Part shown: positions 45,861 to 59,601 of the stretch, piece by piece | Layout: each line of letters begins with the position of its first letter | Position numbering within the stretch: the first letter of the stretch is position 1 | Translations under genes and position numbers: made by a program | Source of the DNA: Combretum micranthum | Taxonomy: Eukaryota > Streptophyta > Magnoliopsida > Myrtales > Combretaceae | NCBI GenBank assembly: GCA_024138025.1 | Contig: JAMXBD010000818.1 | Coordinates: forward strand, 226,001-290,000 | DNA: 64,000 nt | Direction: 5' to 3' | Notes under the pieces: model-generated | Databases searched by the model: none | The model's input: only the letters and a program-made list of their open reading frames with translations | Told to the model about the DNA's origin: nothing

Positions 45861-48800
45861 TAATAACGACCTAATCTCTATATCCTAAATTTCCAACTTT
45901 TTGTCATCTGTCACAAGACATACAAAACATATAGGAATCACGAAATAGAGAAGGCCAAAACAATCCACGCTCTATATACCTTGTGAGTTGTTCTCTTAGG
46001 ACCAAAATCTCCTCCACATGCATAGGAATGACAAAATTGCAAAACAGAAGGAACATCCTCTTGAGAAATACACCTTCTAATAATTTGACAAGAATAATGC
46101 TTCTACAAATAAGGGTCATCCAAACATAATATTTAGCATCACTTTTGATTTTATCTTTTTGAGCTCTAGACAAATCACTTGGTAATGTTCTAGTAACAAA
46201 ATAGTTAACAATATCAGCATACTAGGGAATTGTCATTTGAACAAAAAAGAGATGTTCATCTAGGAAATCATCTTGTAATGGTGTTGGCTCTTCACTGTAG
46301 GTATTCTACCGAGATAGTTTTGCAAACAAATTTTCTATGCCTTTTCTATCTCGTATCTCTAGATCAAACTCTTGTAATAAAAGTTATATATAATGAGCCT
46401 TTGTTTCACTTTCTTCTTTGAGTGCAAGTACTTGAGAGCTACATGGTCAGAATACACAATCACTTTAGTGCCAAGTAAATAAGTGGAATTTTTCTAAAGT
46501 AAAAAAAAAAAAAAATTTAAAGTTCTTTTTCCGTTGTTGAATAGTTGGATTGTGCACTATTAAGTGTTTTTGAAGCATAATATATAACATGAGGGGCTTT
46601 TCCAACTCTTTGGCCAAGGAAAACACCAATTGCATGATTGCTTGCATCACACATGATCTCAAAAGAGAGATTCCAATCAAGCGGCTTGATAATTGGAGCG
46701 GAAGTCAACTCTTCCTTCAGTTTATCAAAAGCATGCTTGCAGGCTTCATCAAACTCAAATGCCACATCTTTTTACAATAATCTACATAAGGGCTAAGTGA
46801 TCTTGGAAAAATCCTTGATAAAGCATCTATAGAAACCTGCACTTCCAAGAAAAAGAGCAGACTTCTTATACATTTATGGGGTAAGGTAAGGATTTAATCA
46901 CTTCTATTTTAGCTTTATCTACTTCAAGTCCCCTAGAAGATACAATATGTCCTAGAATAAGACCTTGATCAACCATAAAATGACACTTTTCATAATTCAG
47001 AACAAGGTTTGTTTCTATACATCTTTTAAGCACTTTTGTAAGGTTTAGTCAAACATGAATCAAAGTTATTACCATAGATAGTAAAATCATACATAAAAAC
47101 CTCTATGATATTCTCAAATAATCTGAAAATATACTAACCATACACCTTTGAAATGTGGCAAGGGTGTTGCAAAGTCCAGATGGCATCCTTTGATGTACAA
47201 AAGTGCTAAATGGGAAAGTGAATGTGGTCTTCTCTTGATCTTTAGGTGCAATTGGAATTTAACGGAAATCTGAATAGTCATCAAGATAGCAATAATGAGA
47301 ATGACCAGGTAATCATTCAAGCATTTGATCAATAAAAGGATGAGGAAAATTATCTTTTCTAGTTGATGCATTTAGCTTCCTATAACCAACACAAATCCTC
47401 TATTATTTTGAACACAAGTAGGTACCATCTCCCCATCATGATTTTCTATCATAGTTAAGCTCGTTTTCTTATGAACAACTTGAATTAGACTTACCCATTT
47501 ACTATAAAAAGTTGGATAGATCATACTTATATCGAGAAGTTTCAAGATCTCTTTCTTTACCACTTCCATCATAGGTGGGTTCAATCGATGCTGGACTTCT
47601 CTTGAAGGATTGCTTTTCCTTCAATAATATCTTATGCATGCATCTGGAAAGGCTCAATCCTTTAATATCATTTATGGTCCATCTAATGGCTTCTTTATAT
47701 TCTCTAAGCACTTGAATTAGCTTTTGTTCTTTAAAGAACTCAGTTTGTTGGAGACTATTACTGCTAGAGTTTCTTTTTATCCTAGAAAAATGTACTTTAG
47801 ATTACCTGGCAAGGGTTTCAATTCTAACTTTGGTGCCTATACAATAGAAGGAAGAAGTTTTGTGTTAGAATGAGCGATTCGATGTAAGACACATTATACC
47901 TTACAGGCTTTAATGATTCTAATCCATGAACTGTGTCCTACAATTCAAGGGATATTACAAACTTCTTTTCAATTTCCTTAATGCATTAAATCTTCAACTT
48001 ATCATCATCCAACAATTCAAATGTTTTTTGTCTAATGAGTCAATAGCATCCATAACAGAAAAAAAAAAAAAAAAAGGAGAGACATCACTAGGATATTTCG
48101 TGTATCATAAACATTAAATCAAATAATCTCACCAAAAAATTCCATAGTGAGTGTACCATCATGCACATCAATTTTTGTCATAGATGTCTTAAGAAATGGT
48201 CTCTCTAAAAAAATCAATGATGAATTAAAAGAATCATCATTTTCCATGCCAAGAACATAAAAATCAATAGAGAAAACCAATCCATTGACATGCATTAAAA
48301 CACGTTTAGGACAAACATTTAATCTATTAGCAAGTTGAATAATCACACCTATTTCCTTTAATGGACCAACCTTCAAATATTGATAAATAATAGAGGCATG
48401 ACATTGATTGAAACTCCTAAATCACACATGGATTTTGCAATTCTAACATTACTTTATTTTATAAGGAATGATGAACAAACGTGGATCCTTGCATTTAGGA
48501 GGAATCTTCCTATGAAGAAAAGTTGAAACATTTTCACCTATTCTAATCTTCTCAATACCCTTTAGCTTTTTCTTGTTAATGCGCAATTCCTTAAGAAACT
48601 TAGCATAGCGAAGTACTTATTTAATTACATCGAGTAACGGCTTATTTACCTCAACTTTGCGAAATGTTCATAATCTTCTTTTCTTCCTCTTCTTTCTTGG
48701 ACTTTGCTAATCTAAAAGGAAAAAGAGGTGTCGTCACCAATGATTTGGGTGGCTCCGTTGTGGGACCTCTAGTTTGATTGTTCTAATTGTGTTTAGTCAC

Positions 48801-49384
48801 TACCTCTTTTTCAGTTCTTCCTCTAAGTTTTCTGGTTTGCTTTCTTGTTGAATTACCACAATTCCTTTCCACTTCTTAAAGTAATTGCATTAGCACTTTC
48901 CTTTGGATTAGTAATAGTCTAAGAAAGCAATTTTCCTTGAGATTATAACCTATTCAGTTGATTTACTTGATTCTCCAAATTTTGAATGCTCAACTTTGTC
49001 TCATTCTAAAATTGTTTTATGTTAACAGCAATGATTTAACAATTTCCTCAAGAGACATACTTGAACTTGAAGAAGCTTGTGGTGCTGGATTTGGTAGCCT
49101 TGGCTAATACCATGAAAATTTTGTGATCTAGCTCCATAGCTGAAGTTAGGATGATCCTTCCATCCAGGGTTGTAAGTGTTTGAATAAGGATCATATTTCC
49201 TCTATGGTAGTCTTAGAAATCCTCTTACTGCATTAGCATGCTCATGGAAGTCATCTGAAGTGTAGGATACATATCTGTGGCAATGACTAGAAGCAGCACA
49301 TATCCCACCCTGCTTTCGCTTGTTGTGGATTTCCTAAGGCCATTTGTTAGACAAGAGAGTTTAGATTAGAAATTTGATACCTTT
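45861..49384 (-). pseudogene. Heavily decayed Athila-type gag-pol remnant
   Basis: In minus-strand order: gag with YNPGWKDHPNFSYG (49130-49200), protease-like region (48376-48119, ending at a normal-looking GRPFL-type segment), RT N-terminus NPPMMEVVKKEI (47584-47372), RT core with PxATFQRCM equivalent (47150), RNase H (46765-46450: [34 protein letters not shown]) and integrase zinc-finger part (46173-45904). The RT catalytic block near 47081-47110 reads Phe-Met-Tyr-Asp instead of Phe-Met-Asp-Asp, so the active site is lost. Many stops and frameshifts. It is a different, older copy than the element at 15302-22404. Confidence 0.8.
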
Positions 49385-49389
49385 AATTT

Positions 49390-50329
49390 GCAAGAAATGT
49401 GTTGTTTGCCAACAACATGGTAATGCTATTCATTCTTCTACAGTTTGCACTCCATATTTGACAACTCCATGGCCTTTCTGTACTTAGGCATTTGATTTGA
49501 TTGGCCCTATACATCCACCGTTTAAAGGATGCACTTGGATCTTGGTAGGAATTAAGTGGTTCTCGAGTGAGTAGACGCAATTCCTTTAAAGAAGGCAATA
49601 GGACCAATAGTATCAAATTTCATAAAAGAGTATATTATATGCAGATTCGGTATTTTAAAATGCATACTTTTTTAATAGTGGAACTTCTTTAATTAATTCA
49701 CATATGCGACAATTGCTAGCCTCCTATGCATTGACCATATCAAGTCCATGCCATATTATCCTAAACAAAATCATCAGGCAAAAGCCACAAATAAAAGCTT
49801 GTTGAAAGTGCTCAATTGTATGGTACATGATGACCATAAGGAATGGCATGATAAGTTACCATTAGCATTTTAGGCTCATCGAACTTCCAGGCATGGATCG
49901 ACACAAGCAACGCCTTTTTCCTTGGTTTATGGGTTCAAAGCAATAGCACTGGCTAAAGTTCTAGTTCCATCTGTACGTCTTGTTATTAAAGTCGAGTTGA
50001 AACTAGATTACTTACACATGCTAGACTTGGAAATGCTCGACAAACATTGCGACTTAGCAAAGTGCAATCTTGCCATCTGTCACCAACAACTAAGTAATGC
50101 TTATGATAAGCTAATCCAGAAGCGTTCTTTACAACAATGTGATGTTGTCCTCCATGCAATAGACCATGTGGGTCGTGCGATCCCAGCACCAAAGTTCACA
50201 CCTAAATGGGAAGGTCTCTTCATTGTCAAAGAAGTGCATGATAGCGAATATTGCAAGCTTCGCAATCCAAGAATAGATCCGATTACTGCTCTTGTCAACT
50301 TTAAATACATCAAGAAATTTCATTTGTAA
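49390..50329 (+). pseudogene. Tat-lineage integrase fragment
   Basis: The plus strand reads KKCVVCQQHGNAIH (zinc finger end), PWPFCT..AFDLIGPI (first catalytic Asp region), STPYYPKQNHQAKATNK (Glu region), HDKLPLAF, TPFSLVYG, then a C-terminal domain open from 49922 to 50329 with PKFTPKWEGLFIVKE. In the catalytic GQ-A-E block the Glu codon reads Lys, so it is inactive. It lies back to back with the minus-strand Athila remnant, with only a few bases between. Confidence 0.8.
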
Positions 50330-53042
50330 TAGCATTATACTTTATAAAAAAAAATGAATAAAAATGTAGCTCATGGATATGAGCTTTTCATTTGATTCTC
50401 GCTCTCTCTCTCTCTCTTTTCTCTCTCTCTCACTCTCACTTATATAAAATTATTTCCTTTATACTATTGCAAAAGTTATGGTTCTATCTTCTTGATATGC
50501 ATGAATACATGTATACGGTATCAATCTAAATATATATTGTAAACATCACTGCCACTTGGTTTAAGATTTGCTTCCCAAATATGCGATATAACTTATAGAC
50601 TTAGAACTTGCTGATTAGTTTGAGTATTGTCTCCTAAGTGCATAAAACTAAGTTTTAAAGATATTAAGAAAGATATTCTACTCTCTATGAGAGTATCTGT
50701 CCCTAACAGTTAGGTACTGGGTAATACCCCCTTAACTAAAGATGTAGCTGTTTTAAATAACACGATCCATGTAGTTGTTATTTGGATTTTAACAAATATC
50801 ATTATAAAGAATTTATCGCTTGCAAGCAAGAACATTGCTCCTGTAATCACCTTAATTTTACATAACTTAATTATAATAATTATTAAACATATAATATAGA
50901 ATTATGAAAAACTATAATAAAAAGTCACAGAAATCACTCCCAACTTTTTGCAAATTAAGAAAATTATTAAGGTATAAACAAATTTGATTATAGATAGAAA
51001 AATTAGAATTCTTTCAAACAAATGATGATCAATGATAAATCAATCGTTATCATAAAATACAAAATCAGTTTCTTAAAGTTCAATAGTTAGAAAATAAATC
51101 CTATATTCATTAAATTATAAAAAAAATGATTTATTAATTCATACGTTTTACAACCTTAAAATATCTTTAGAAGATTTATAAACACCAATAAATTCATAGA
51201 ATAGGGTTCTACGACACAGATCAATAACTCAACAAATAGTTCTAGTTGACTTTGAATTTCAAAATACAATAAAAGACGATTAAATTTTTAGAACCTATTG
51301 GTTATACAATGATAGTTTAAAGATAAACCAATAGAATTATAAAATATGCAAGAGATCAAAAAAACCCATCAATGCTAAAGAATCTAAACCTTAATTAAAT
51401 ATTTAAATTACATCAATACATTAGTTAGAACACTTTGATTTTGTAGAGAATAAAATTCTAATTTAATTAGTGTAACCTAATATTTCTATAACTATAAATA
51501 AACAGAATAGTAAATGTAAAGTAGGTATTAAACTTATAACCAAATAAAAACTCTAGAATAAAACTCTGAGTAGTAGTGAGCCTTTATATAGTTTCGAACC
51601 TTAAAATAAAGTTTTCTGGATAATGTTAAATATTACTAATAAGATTTCATAGTGGGTATCGGAAACTCAAGATATAAGAATAACTTGGTTAAGATTTTAA
51701 AAGCAATAAAAAGTAAATAACCAAATGCGCTTATAATTAGAAAACGATAATCTAAAGATAAACTGTTAGGATTATAAATACACAATAAAAACATAAACAA
51801 ATCTATAACTAATAAACTCGACTTCAAATAAATATTTGGAACAAACCATTATTTTAGTTAGAGTACTTTCAAGCTATTAAAGTCTACAACAAAAATTGAC
51901 CTATTAAGCTTAAAAAACCTTAATCGGTGAGATAGAACCTAAAAATAATTAATCGCATAAACTTTAAATCCAAAGTTGAACTCAATAACAATCTAGAAAA
52001 TTTATAGGACTCTACATAAATTTTAAGAGATAAAACTCCTAAATAATTATCATATTTGTACTCATTAAACTTAATAAACTATCCTAAAATCTAGATAATT
52101 ATTAACTAACTAATATTATATTAATATATAAGTATATATTCGGTGAAAATTGCACAAAAAATTTGGTGGGAAGTGCCTTAAATTTTTGCAAGCTGAAATC
52201 CTTTTCAACTTGCACAAATAATGCAAAATGAAAGTTAACAATTATAGCATATACACCAATTAGAATCATCCATGTGGATAACACAATTAATGCATGAAAA
52301 TTGCATGGAAGACAATCAAATTTCTGTGGGGAAATGCATCACTTTCCTACTAAAAACTTGCAACCTCATCTTTAACTATTTATACACATTAATGCAAATA
52401 AAACAAAGCCATTTAAGAGCTAAACCATAACAGCAAAACAACAACTCAAATCACATACAAACCCAACCTTAAAATCATGCATAAGATTATCCAACAACAA
52501 CAATAAGAACACGCTCACACAACTCCATTAAAGCTTAACAATAAGCATGGAAAAGGAAAAACAAGCTGAGGAATTTCGTCTTTTAGTTAGTAATATGTTA
52601 GAACACTAGCTTAAACAATGTTTTGTTGATCATAGGTTCAAAAACAACTCAAGAATGAAGTTTAAATCATCCAAAAAAAGGTAAGTTTCAATAAAACCCT
52701 AGTTGAACTCTTTACTTTCATAAAACAAAGATTATATGCATAACGATGTGTTATATGATGATATATGTATATTTATATCATGTATAAACACTTAAGAATA
52801 AGTAAAAAACAAGATGGGCATGGAAAATCATAAAAAATTGGATCAAACACGCGAGGAAGATAATGAATAGTAACACCCGTAGAAGAGCAAAGGTATTACA
52901 CAGCCGGATGAACCAGCCGTGTTTCTCTCGACATTGAATTGTGATGTGTTTCTAGAAGAACATGGCTGGCATGCGGCCGTGTTCCTCTCAGACTCAATTA
53001 AAAAAAAATTAAAAAAAGTAAACTATAAAATCTCTTTTCTTA

Positions 53043-53095
<53 letters not shown>

Positions 53096-54334
53096 TAATA
53101 ATATTGTTATTATTGATGTTGTTAATATTATTTTTGTTATTAATGGCATTATCATTATTATGATTATTATTAGTACTATTGTGTTGTTGTTGTTGTTATT
53201 ATTATTATATTATTATTATTATTATTATTGACTTTAAATTTAATATTATTATTATTAATATTGATAGTATTATCGTTATTGCTAATATCAAAATACTTTA
53301 CAAATAAGAACAAATTATAATAATTGTAAAATGCTTTTTTATATAGATATATACGTATATAAGAATGGAAATTTACACTAGTTAAACTTATGAATAATGT
53401 GGTTCCTAAAAATGGCAAGATAATTATATGAAGTAGGTTAAGAGAAACACGATGAAACTAATAATAGTAAATAAATATTCATTACTATAAATAAGTTAAC
53501 CAAAGAAGAATATAAAAGCGATGATAATGGTAATGATAAGATATCAATATACTAAATATGAATTCTACAACTACCCAATAAGAATATATAAACATCAAAC
53601 AAGATCAAGAAAAGCAAAATGAAAATTAATATTAAATAATAATAGATTATCATATGACCATTAAAGAACCAATATAGTATAGAGAAAACCAAATACTAAT
53701 ATAGGACACTAAGACACTCATAGGAGTTTAATTATATAATTTATGTTGTATTGATGAATATATATATTCATCTCAATAGGTGACCTTGATTTTTGTGAGA
53801 ATTTCTCATTGATTATTACGATTAGCCAGTATAAACAAGTCAGTAACTTTGACCTTATCACATTGTTTATGCTTGTAGTGTAGCTGCACTTATAATAATA
53901 TATTCAATTAATATATATGTGGGATTGGGTATGTTGCGTGATCTATGGTATATGCTTGATTACCAAACTATCCTATTATAAGTGATAAATCTATTGTATG
54001 ATAATTACTATATGAAGCATGTTGATGATGTTTATGAATTGTATGATCACCTTAAACCTAATTAACAACTATTGGTTCCATAAATGAAATGAACATGCAT
54101 TACACGATTTGCATAAGTAATATTTGAGTAAGTAACAACCTACTACGTATTAGTGTTTCGGATCTCTAGTAATGCTTGGTTTATCTAGGTAAAAAGCTAT
54201 TACTTATTCACAAGATTACCTTAGTTCTATTGGTACCATAGGAACTAAATGGTAAATGAAGGACACCGCTTATGGTATTGCTTGAAATGACTAACACTTA
54301 GTGGAGATTATAAAGCTAAAAGCAGGAAATGAGC
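50330..54334. other. Intergenic/old-LTR sequence, no gene
   Basis: Contents: (CT)n at 50399-50440, and a diverged ~430-bp direct repeat (similar wording at 51291-51440 and 51720-51870: 'taaagataaac', 'ggattataaa', 'ttagttagagtac'). At 52860-52990 there are 'agccgtgtttctctcg' phrases of the kind found in plant gypsy LTRs. At 53041-53092 and 53185-53230 there are ATT/TTA microsatellites. The part from ~52,800 on is probably the left portion of the older LTR that ends at 59315. Confidence 0.45.
53041..53230. repeat. (TTA)n / (TTG)n compound microsatellite
   Basis: Long uninterrupted tta runs at both ends, with ttgttgttg between. Confidence 0.92.
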
Positions 54335-54339
54335 GTTAA
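54335..54339. repeat. Target-site duplication gttaa, left
   Basis: Identical to 58631-58635. Confidence 0.8.
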
Positions 54340-57300
54340 TGTAAACCCCCAAAAATTTTCATAATTCATAGAAAATAATTCTAAAAGTTTAAAATTTAAA
54401 TCCCAAAAATCGACTCAAGTTAAAACCAAATCCTAAATCAAGACAAACACCAGAAACGAAACCCTAAAACGTAAACCAAGTTAAAACCTAATTCTAAATA
54501 AAGATCAAAAACAAGATTTCTTAATTTGAGAAATAAGGAACCCTCAAGAACAAAATGGAAAAATCCAACTATCGGTCGAAACAACATTCGTACATCAATC
54601 AAATCACCTAACCGTTTCCTAACACGCAAATCAAGACAATATATCCAAGTAACGATCAACAACAAAATCTTAAAACCCTCGATAAATTTCAGAATCAGAA
54701 ATTTCAATTTCGCCAAAAGACAAACTGAGTCAACCATAACCCTAGCTTCGGTTAAACGATCCCGAGAACTAAAAACTATTAAATAATCAAAATAAAATAA
54801 GATAAAACATAGACGTCAAGCTAAAAATATAAAACAATCAAAACTCGAAAGTTATACGATCTTACGAACATCTTGACGAAACCGGAAAACAAACCAGGAA
54901 CCTTAAGGTCAATGAAGCCTATAACGAACCCTAGTATTTAAGATTCGGTAATCCCACGTTTTCAAACCCTAGAAAACAAAATTAAGCCAATAGCTTAAAA
55001 TAGTTCGTAATAATATAGGGTAACATAAAAATATCAGATTTGCAAATTTCGAGTGTCCTTCGGATTCAAAAGGGATTAGTGCTCGAAAAGCGTGTCCCGG
55101 AGCTTGGAATATTAAAAATATTCCGTTTATACCAATAGACTCGTAAAAATATAAGGATTCCGAAAATATCAGTTTTAGAATTTTTTGGTAACTAAAAAAA
55201 CCTGATATAACGATTTTATTCGTATTTTACTTACTACCGGTAATTAATTTGTCTTCTACACTATTTAAAGTACATTGGTACACTATTCTGTACTATTCAC
55301 TCTCTACTTTATTTCTAATCACTCTTACAAATGACACAATTCACACTATTCATATTTTCTTTCCCCAAAAATCTACTCATACCTTTTTTACAAAAATCAC
55401 TTCTCTTACACAAATTAATTGAAAATTGTACAAAAGGACCCCTACACTACCAAAACCTCCCTCTTTCTCTATTTTAATTTATTTTCTTTTATTTAATTAC
55501 CTCTTAATTCCCTCTACAAAATTCTATAAAACACCACCTCTCCTCTTCTCATTTCTTCACACATTTCTCAAAGTAGAGAATTTATGCAAAAATTCTCTCT
55601 AACACTCTCTCCATACTCTTACAAGAACTCTCTTCTTGTAAGAAGAAAACCTCTCTTACCAAAACTCTCTTATTTCCAAAAACCCATTTCTAAAACAAAA
55701 GCCTTCAAGAAAACAATCTTTTTCTTACCCATTTAGGTAATGAAGAACTCATGTTTTATTCTTCTATATCAAGTAACCTTATATGGTTTTGATGTTATTT
55801 CTTAGGTTGAAAAACTAAAGAAAACCACATTAAGATCATGTTTGGTTTGTTCATAGAACTACTTTCATGCATATATACTTTGTCATTTATTACTTGTTTA
55901 TATTGATCTTTGCTATAACTTGCTTATAAATATATATATGTATATTATATATTTAGAACATATAAGCTCATTGTTATTTATTTACTTTCAAGTTATGCAA
56001 TTTTATGTTATTATTAAGATAGTCTTTCTAGTCTTAGACTTGTCATATCAAGTCAAAACAATCTTTTATTTATTTTCTTACGGGACTAGTCCATTCTTAG
56101 TCTCGGGATGGCTTGATGAAGCTAAGGCTCCAATACTTGACCGGGATACTTGATGAAGCTAAGGTTCCCAATACTTGATATTTTATTTTCTTGCTTATTA
56201 TTTGTTAGTATTTTCTTATGTTCTTATTATTTTATATGTTTATGATACTTGCATCTACATAATGTTAATGTCTAACTAATCTAAAAGTAGAATTTCATTT
56301 TATTAAAGGAACTCAAAACTAGATTTTCTATTATGTGATTTGTCACAAAATAAAGAAGTTATTATCAACAACATAAGACTAAAGTAACACAAGTTTTCTC
56401 AAAGTTTTCTTAAATAAAAGATAGTTTACTAAGGAAACATAAGGAATAAATATTTTCTTTGAATAATGCGGTGACCTAAGTTTTAGTAAAATAGTTTACA
56501 AAAGCTTAAGATTTAAACTCTTTTAACTTCATAACAAAACTAAGGAAACAAACTAGTTTTCAAAGATAAGATGAATTTAATCCATAAAGTTAAAACCCAT
56601 TTAGGAAAAACAATGATTTTCAAATTCTAAAAGAGAAACTAATTTCAAAGAATATAAATAAGATTAGAAACAAATGATTTTATCAATAAAAATAATCCTT
56701 TTCAAAAGAAATGAAAGAACAAGTTTTAGAAAGCAAAAGCTTATATTTTAGAAATGAACATAAGAAGACAAGACTCATTTTCTAAAATTATCCTAAATAC
56801 AAAATTATGAAAAAGGGTTTTTCATCAACTTAATATACTTTCGATAAAATTGATCTTTTATCACTAGGAGTGAAATTTATGAAAAACTAAGGTTAAAAGA
56901 AGATTTAATTGTCCATGGAAAAAGAATGAAGAAAATAAAATAAGAATATACTCATTTATAACAACCTAGGAAAATATAAAGTTTCTTTAAATACTTGAAA
57001 AGAAATTTTCGAAGTTAAAGTTTAAATGAATTGTTTTATGAAATAAATTGTTGAGACACTACCATTAGGATTTTTGCATACAAAGTGAGCTTACCTATAT
57101 ATTCAAAAGTGTTTATCGAATATATTTATATACTTATATTGTTACAAAAGGATTTTCTTTAAAAAGGAGTTGAGTTAGAAAATGGATTTTTGCAAAAGTT
57201 TAGAAAATTCGTTTTAAATCTGTACTGACGTTTTCGGAACCCAAATGACCTTTTATGACAAAGATAACCTTAAAATGGATAGATCTTTTCGAATAGATAG

Positions 57301-58630
57301 AAAACGGTATATTATATGCGAAATTCCGAGTTAAAATGAGCAAGTTATGCCATTTTAAGTTGGAATTTCCTCTTATACGATTTTACCGCGATTTTAAGAA
57401 AAGATTAGAATCTCCAAGAATAGAAATTTCATGAAAGACTTATCCGGGTATTTCTTTTGTCTAGGTGACGAAAGATACGAGATTACCCTACCCGAGGATT
57501 ACTACGACTAAGAAGATCGCAAAATGGACGAGTGAGTTATTCCTCCTAAATTCGTTACCTTGCTTTGCTTGTAAAGTAGTGGCATTAGTATACTAAGAAA
57601 AGATAAAAATGGATATATTTGGGGAATTCGGGATTATGTATATGTGATTCTATGTTTATGTGTGAAATAAGAATTAAGAATATCGCAACTTCGAACTGTT
57701 TGCTTAAATAATTTTGTTTACTTACTTGTATGTTTGTTTATTGTTTGCTAAATTGATTGATCGCCCTAATAAACCTTAATAAGGTTTGGCTTAAGAAAAC
57801 TAAAACGCTCACGCATAGCATCCATCGAGTCACATCTTTCGGAAGGCTGCTACTCCTACGCATAGAGTTGGATTGGCTGTGATCGTGCGGTGCCATGGGC
57901 CATGTTCCTTCCTGGAGAATCCAAATCGCTCGGGGAAAGCGACTCTAGGTGGAGCCGAGCCAATCGAATGCTGTGGGTGAGGACCTGGAACTAGCAGTAG
58001 AAGGTCAAGACCTTCAACCCAGATTCCCTAACCTTTGATACGAAGGGTAAATCCGTTCTATATTGGTTTCGGATCTATATATATTTGCGTAATCATGTGA
58101 TTGTTGCATTGCTTGCATAGCATATGAGTGAAAATCTAAATAAACTTGTTTGAATATATGGTGCGAATGAAAAGGAATATCTCACTAAGCTAGTTGTAGC
58201 TTATACCCCTATAGATTTTGATGAAACAGGTATACCCGTGGCTTAAATTGAGGATCATGACATTGAGGAAGTCATGGAAGGATGGTTAAGCTTCTATGAA
58301 GGAAATAGAATCATAAGATAAGTAATTTTGTAAGGTTCTTTATATATAATGACTTATATGATTAGTGATGTATATTTATTTGAAGATAATAGATGGACAT
58401 GCCCTAAGAATTGCAATGCAATATGTTTATGTTTTATGATAAGTATTCTCTTTGCCTTGTTACTTATTTATTATCAATATAAATTGCGCTACTCCGATGC
58501 GTTCCCTTAGTTGTGATGTACGTCTCGTACATGATATGGAAGCCTTTGCGTGACTAAGGTAGTCATTCCTAGGCTTTAGTATTGTGTACGGGCGGACTGC
58601 CACGTTTAGGGTACCCCTCGGGGCATGATA
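54340..58630 (+). mobile_element. Tekay-like solo LTR (4.29 kb)
   Basis: This starts tgtaaaccccc, like the minus-strand start of the chromovirus LTRs at 616-3025, and ends ggggcatgata, where the inverted family copy at 61127 gives ...gtcgtgaca. The final CA has therefore become TA. Both sides carry gttaa. It shares with the chromovirus LTR the 'tataaggattccgaaaatatcag' region, but is longer and from a different family. No internal sequence, so it results from LTR-LTR recombination. Confidence 0.85.
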
Positions 58631-59315
58631 GTTAAGATATGATAAACTTAAAGTGATAATTAAAGTGAGTATTTTTGTTTTGTTGTATGCTTAGCCTCTC
58701 CTAGATAGGTGAGTCATAGTATTATATTCCATCCCAACCCCAATGAGAGGGCATAAATCTTCATCATCTTTGGATTCCGGGTTTCTAAACTTGTAATGTA
58801 TATATTATTGATTGTTGCATGGCATCATGGTAATTAAAATTGTTTGTTATTGCTTGATGTGCAGTCTGGTCAGGTTATCTCATTGAGCCTGTGGTTCGCT
58901 CATCCCCAACAGTTGTTGTGCAGGATTAATACTGGCTAGGATTGGGCTAAAAATGTGTGAGAGAGCTTCTCCAACAGACTTTATTGAAGATAGAAATATA
59001 TGTTATGATAAACTTAGAATGTGAATTAGATAAATTGTATAATAATTGAAATTTGTAAGTTGAAAGTTTAAAACCCCATTTTTACTATTTGGTATGAGAT
59101 ATCGATTCTCTGGTCTTAGTAGAAAGTGGAAAATCGGATTCCATAATTGAAATCTAATAATATAATTATATGCAAATATATCATTTAGATGATAGACATT
59201 AATAAATAAATAGTCTTATACACTCTGAATTACAAGACGGTTCTCATATTGCGGGTGCACACGTGGTATGATAGCTTTAGGTTAAGCCTACTAGGCCCTC
59301 TTTTTAGGTGTGACA
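58631..59315 (+). repeat. Right part of an older LTR interrupted by the solo LTR
   Basis: gttaa plus ~680 bp ending ...tttttaggtgtgaca, the ...GTGACA terminus typical of this LTR group. Sequence left of 54335 should be its continuation; its start was not found. Confidence 0.5.
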
Positions 59316-59601
59316 GCTCCAATGCATGACATCTTACTAAAGACCTGAGAAGTCATTAGAGATGGTATTAATGCCATTCTACTTATTTCATATAAGTGCA
59401 GCTAGATGAGTATGCCTTATTCTAAGTGCATCATACGTTATATAAATACCATGAATATAATTTCACAATAGAAAACCAAAGAAATGACAAAGTGGAATAA
59501 AAAATTCAATGGCAAGTAGAATTTGTCAAGTACTTTTCAAATGTATAAATTATCATCAAATAAAATGTACAAGGAAAGACAAATTCAATTGCAATACTAC
59601 A
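59316..59601. other. Spacer, no feature
   Basis: No frame or repeat boundary seen. Confidence 0.4.

Noticed and set aside
59311..59320. 59315 as the end of the solo LTR starting at 54340
   Set aside because: gctcc after it does not match gttaa before the start, whereas an end at 58630 gives a perfect duplication and matches the inverted family copy.
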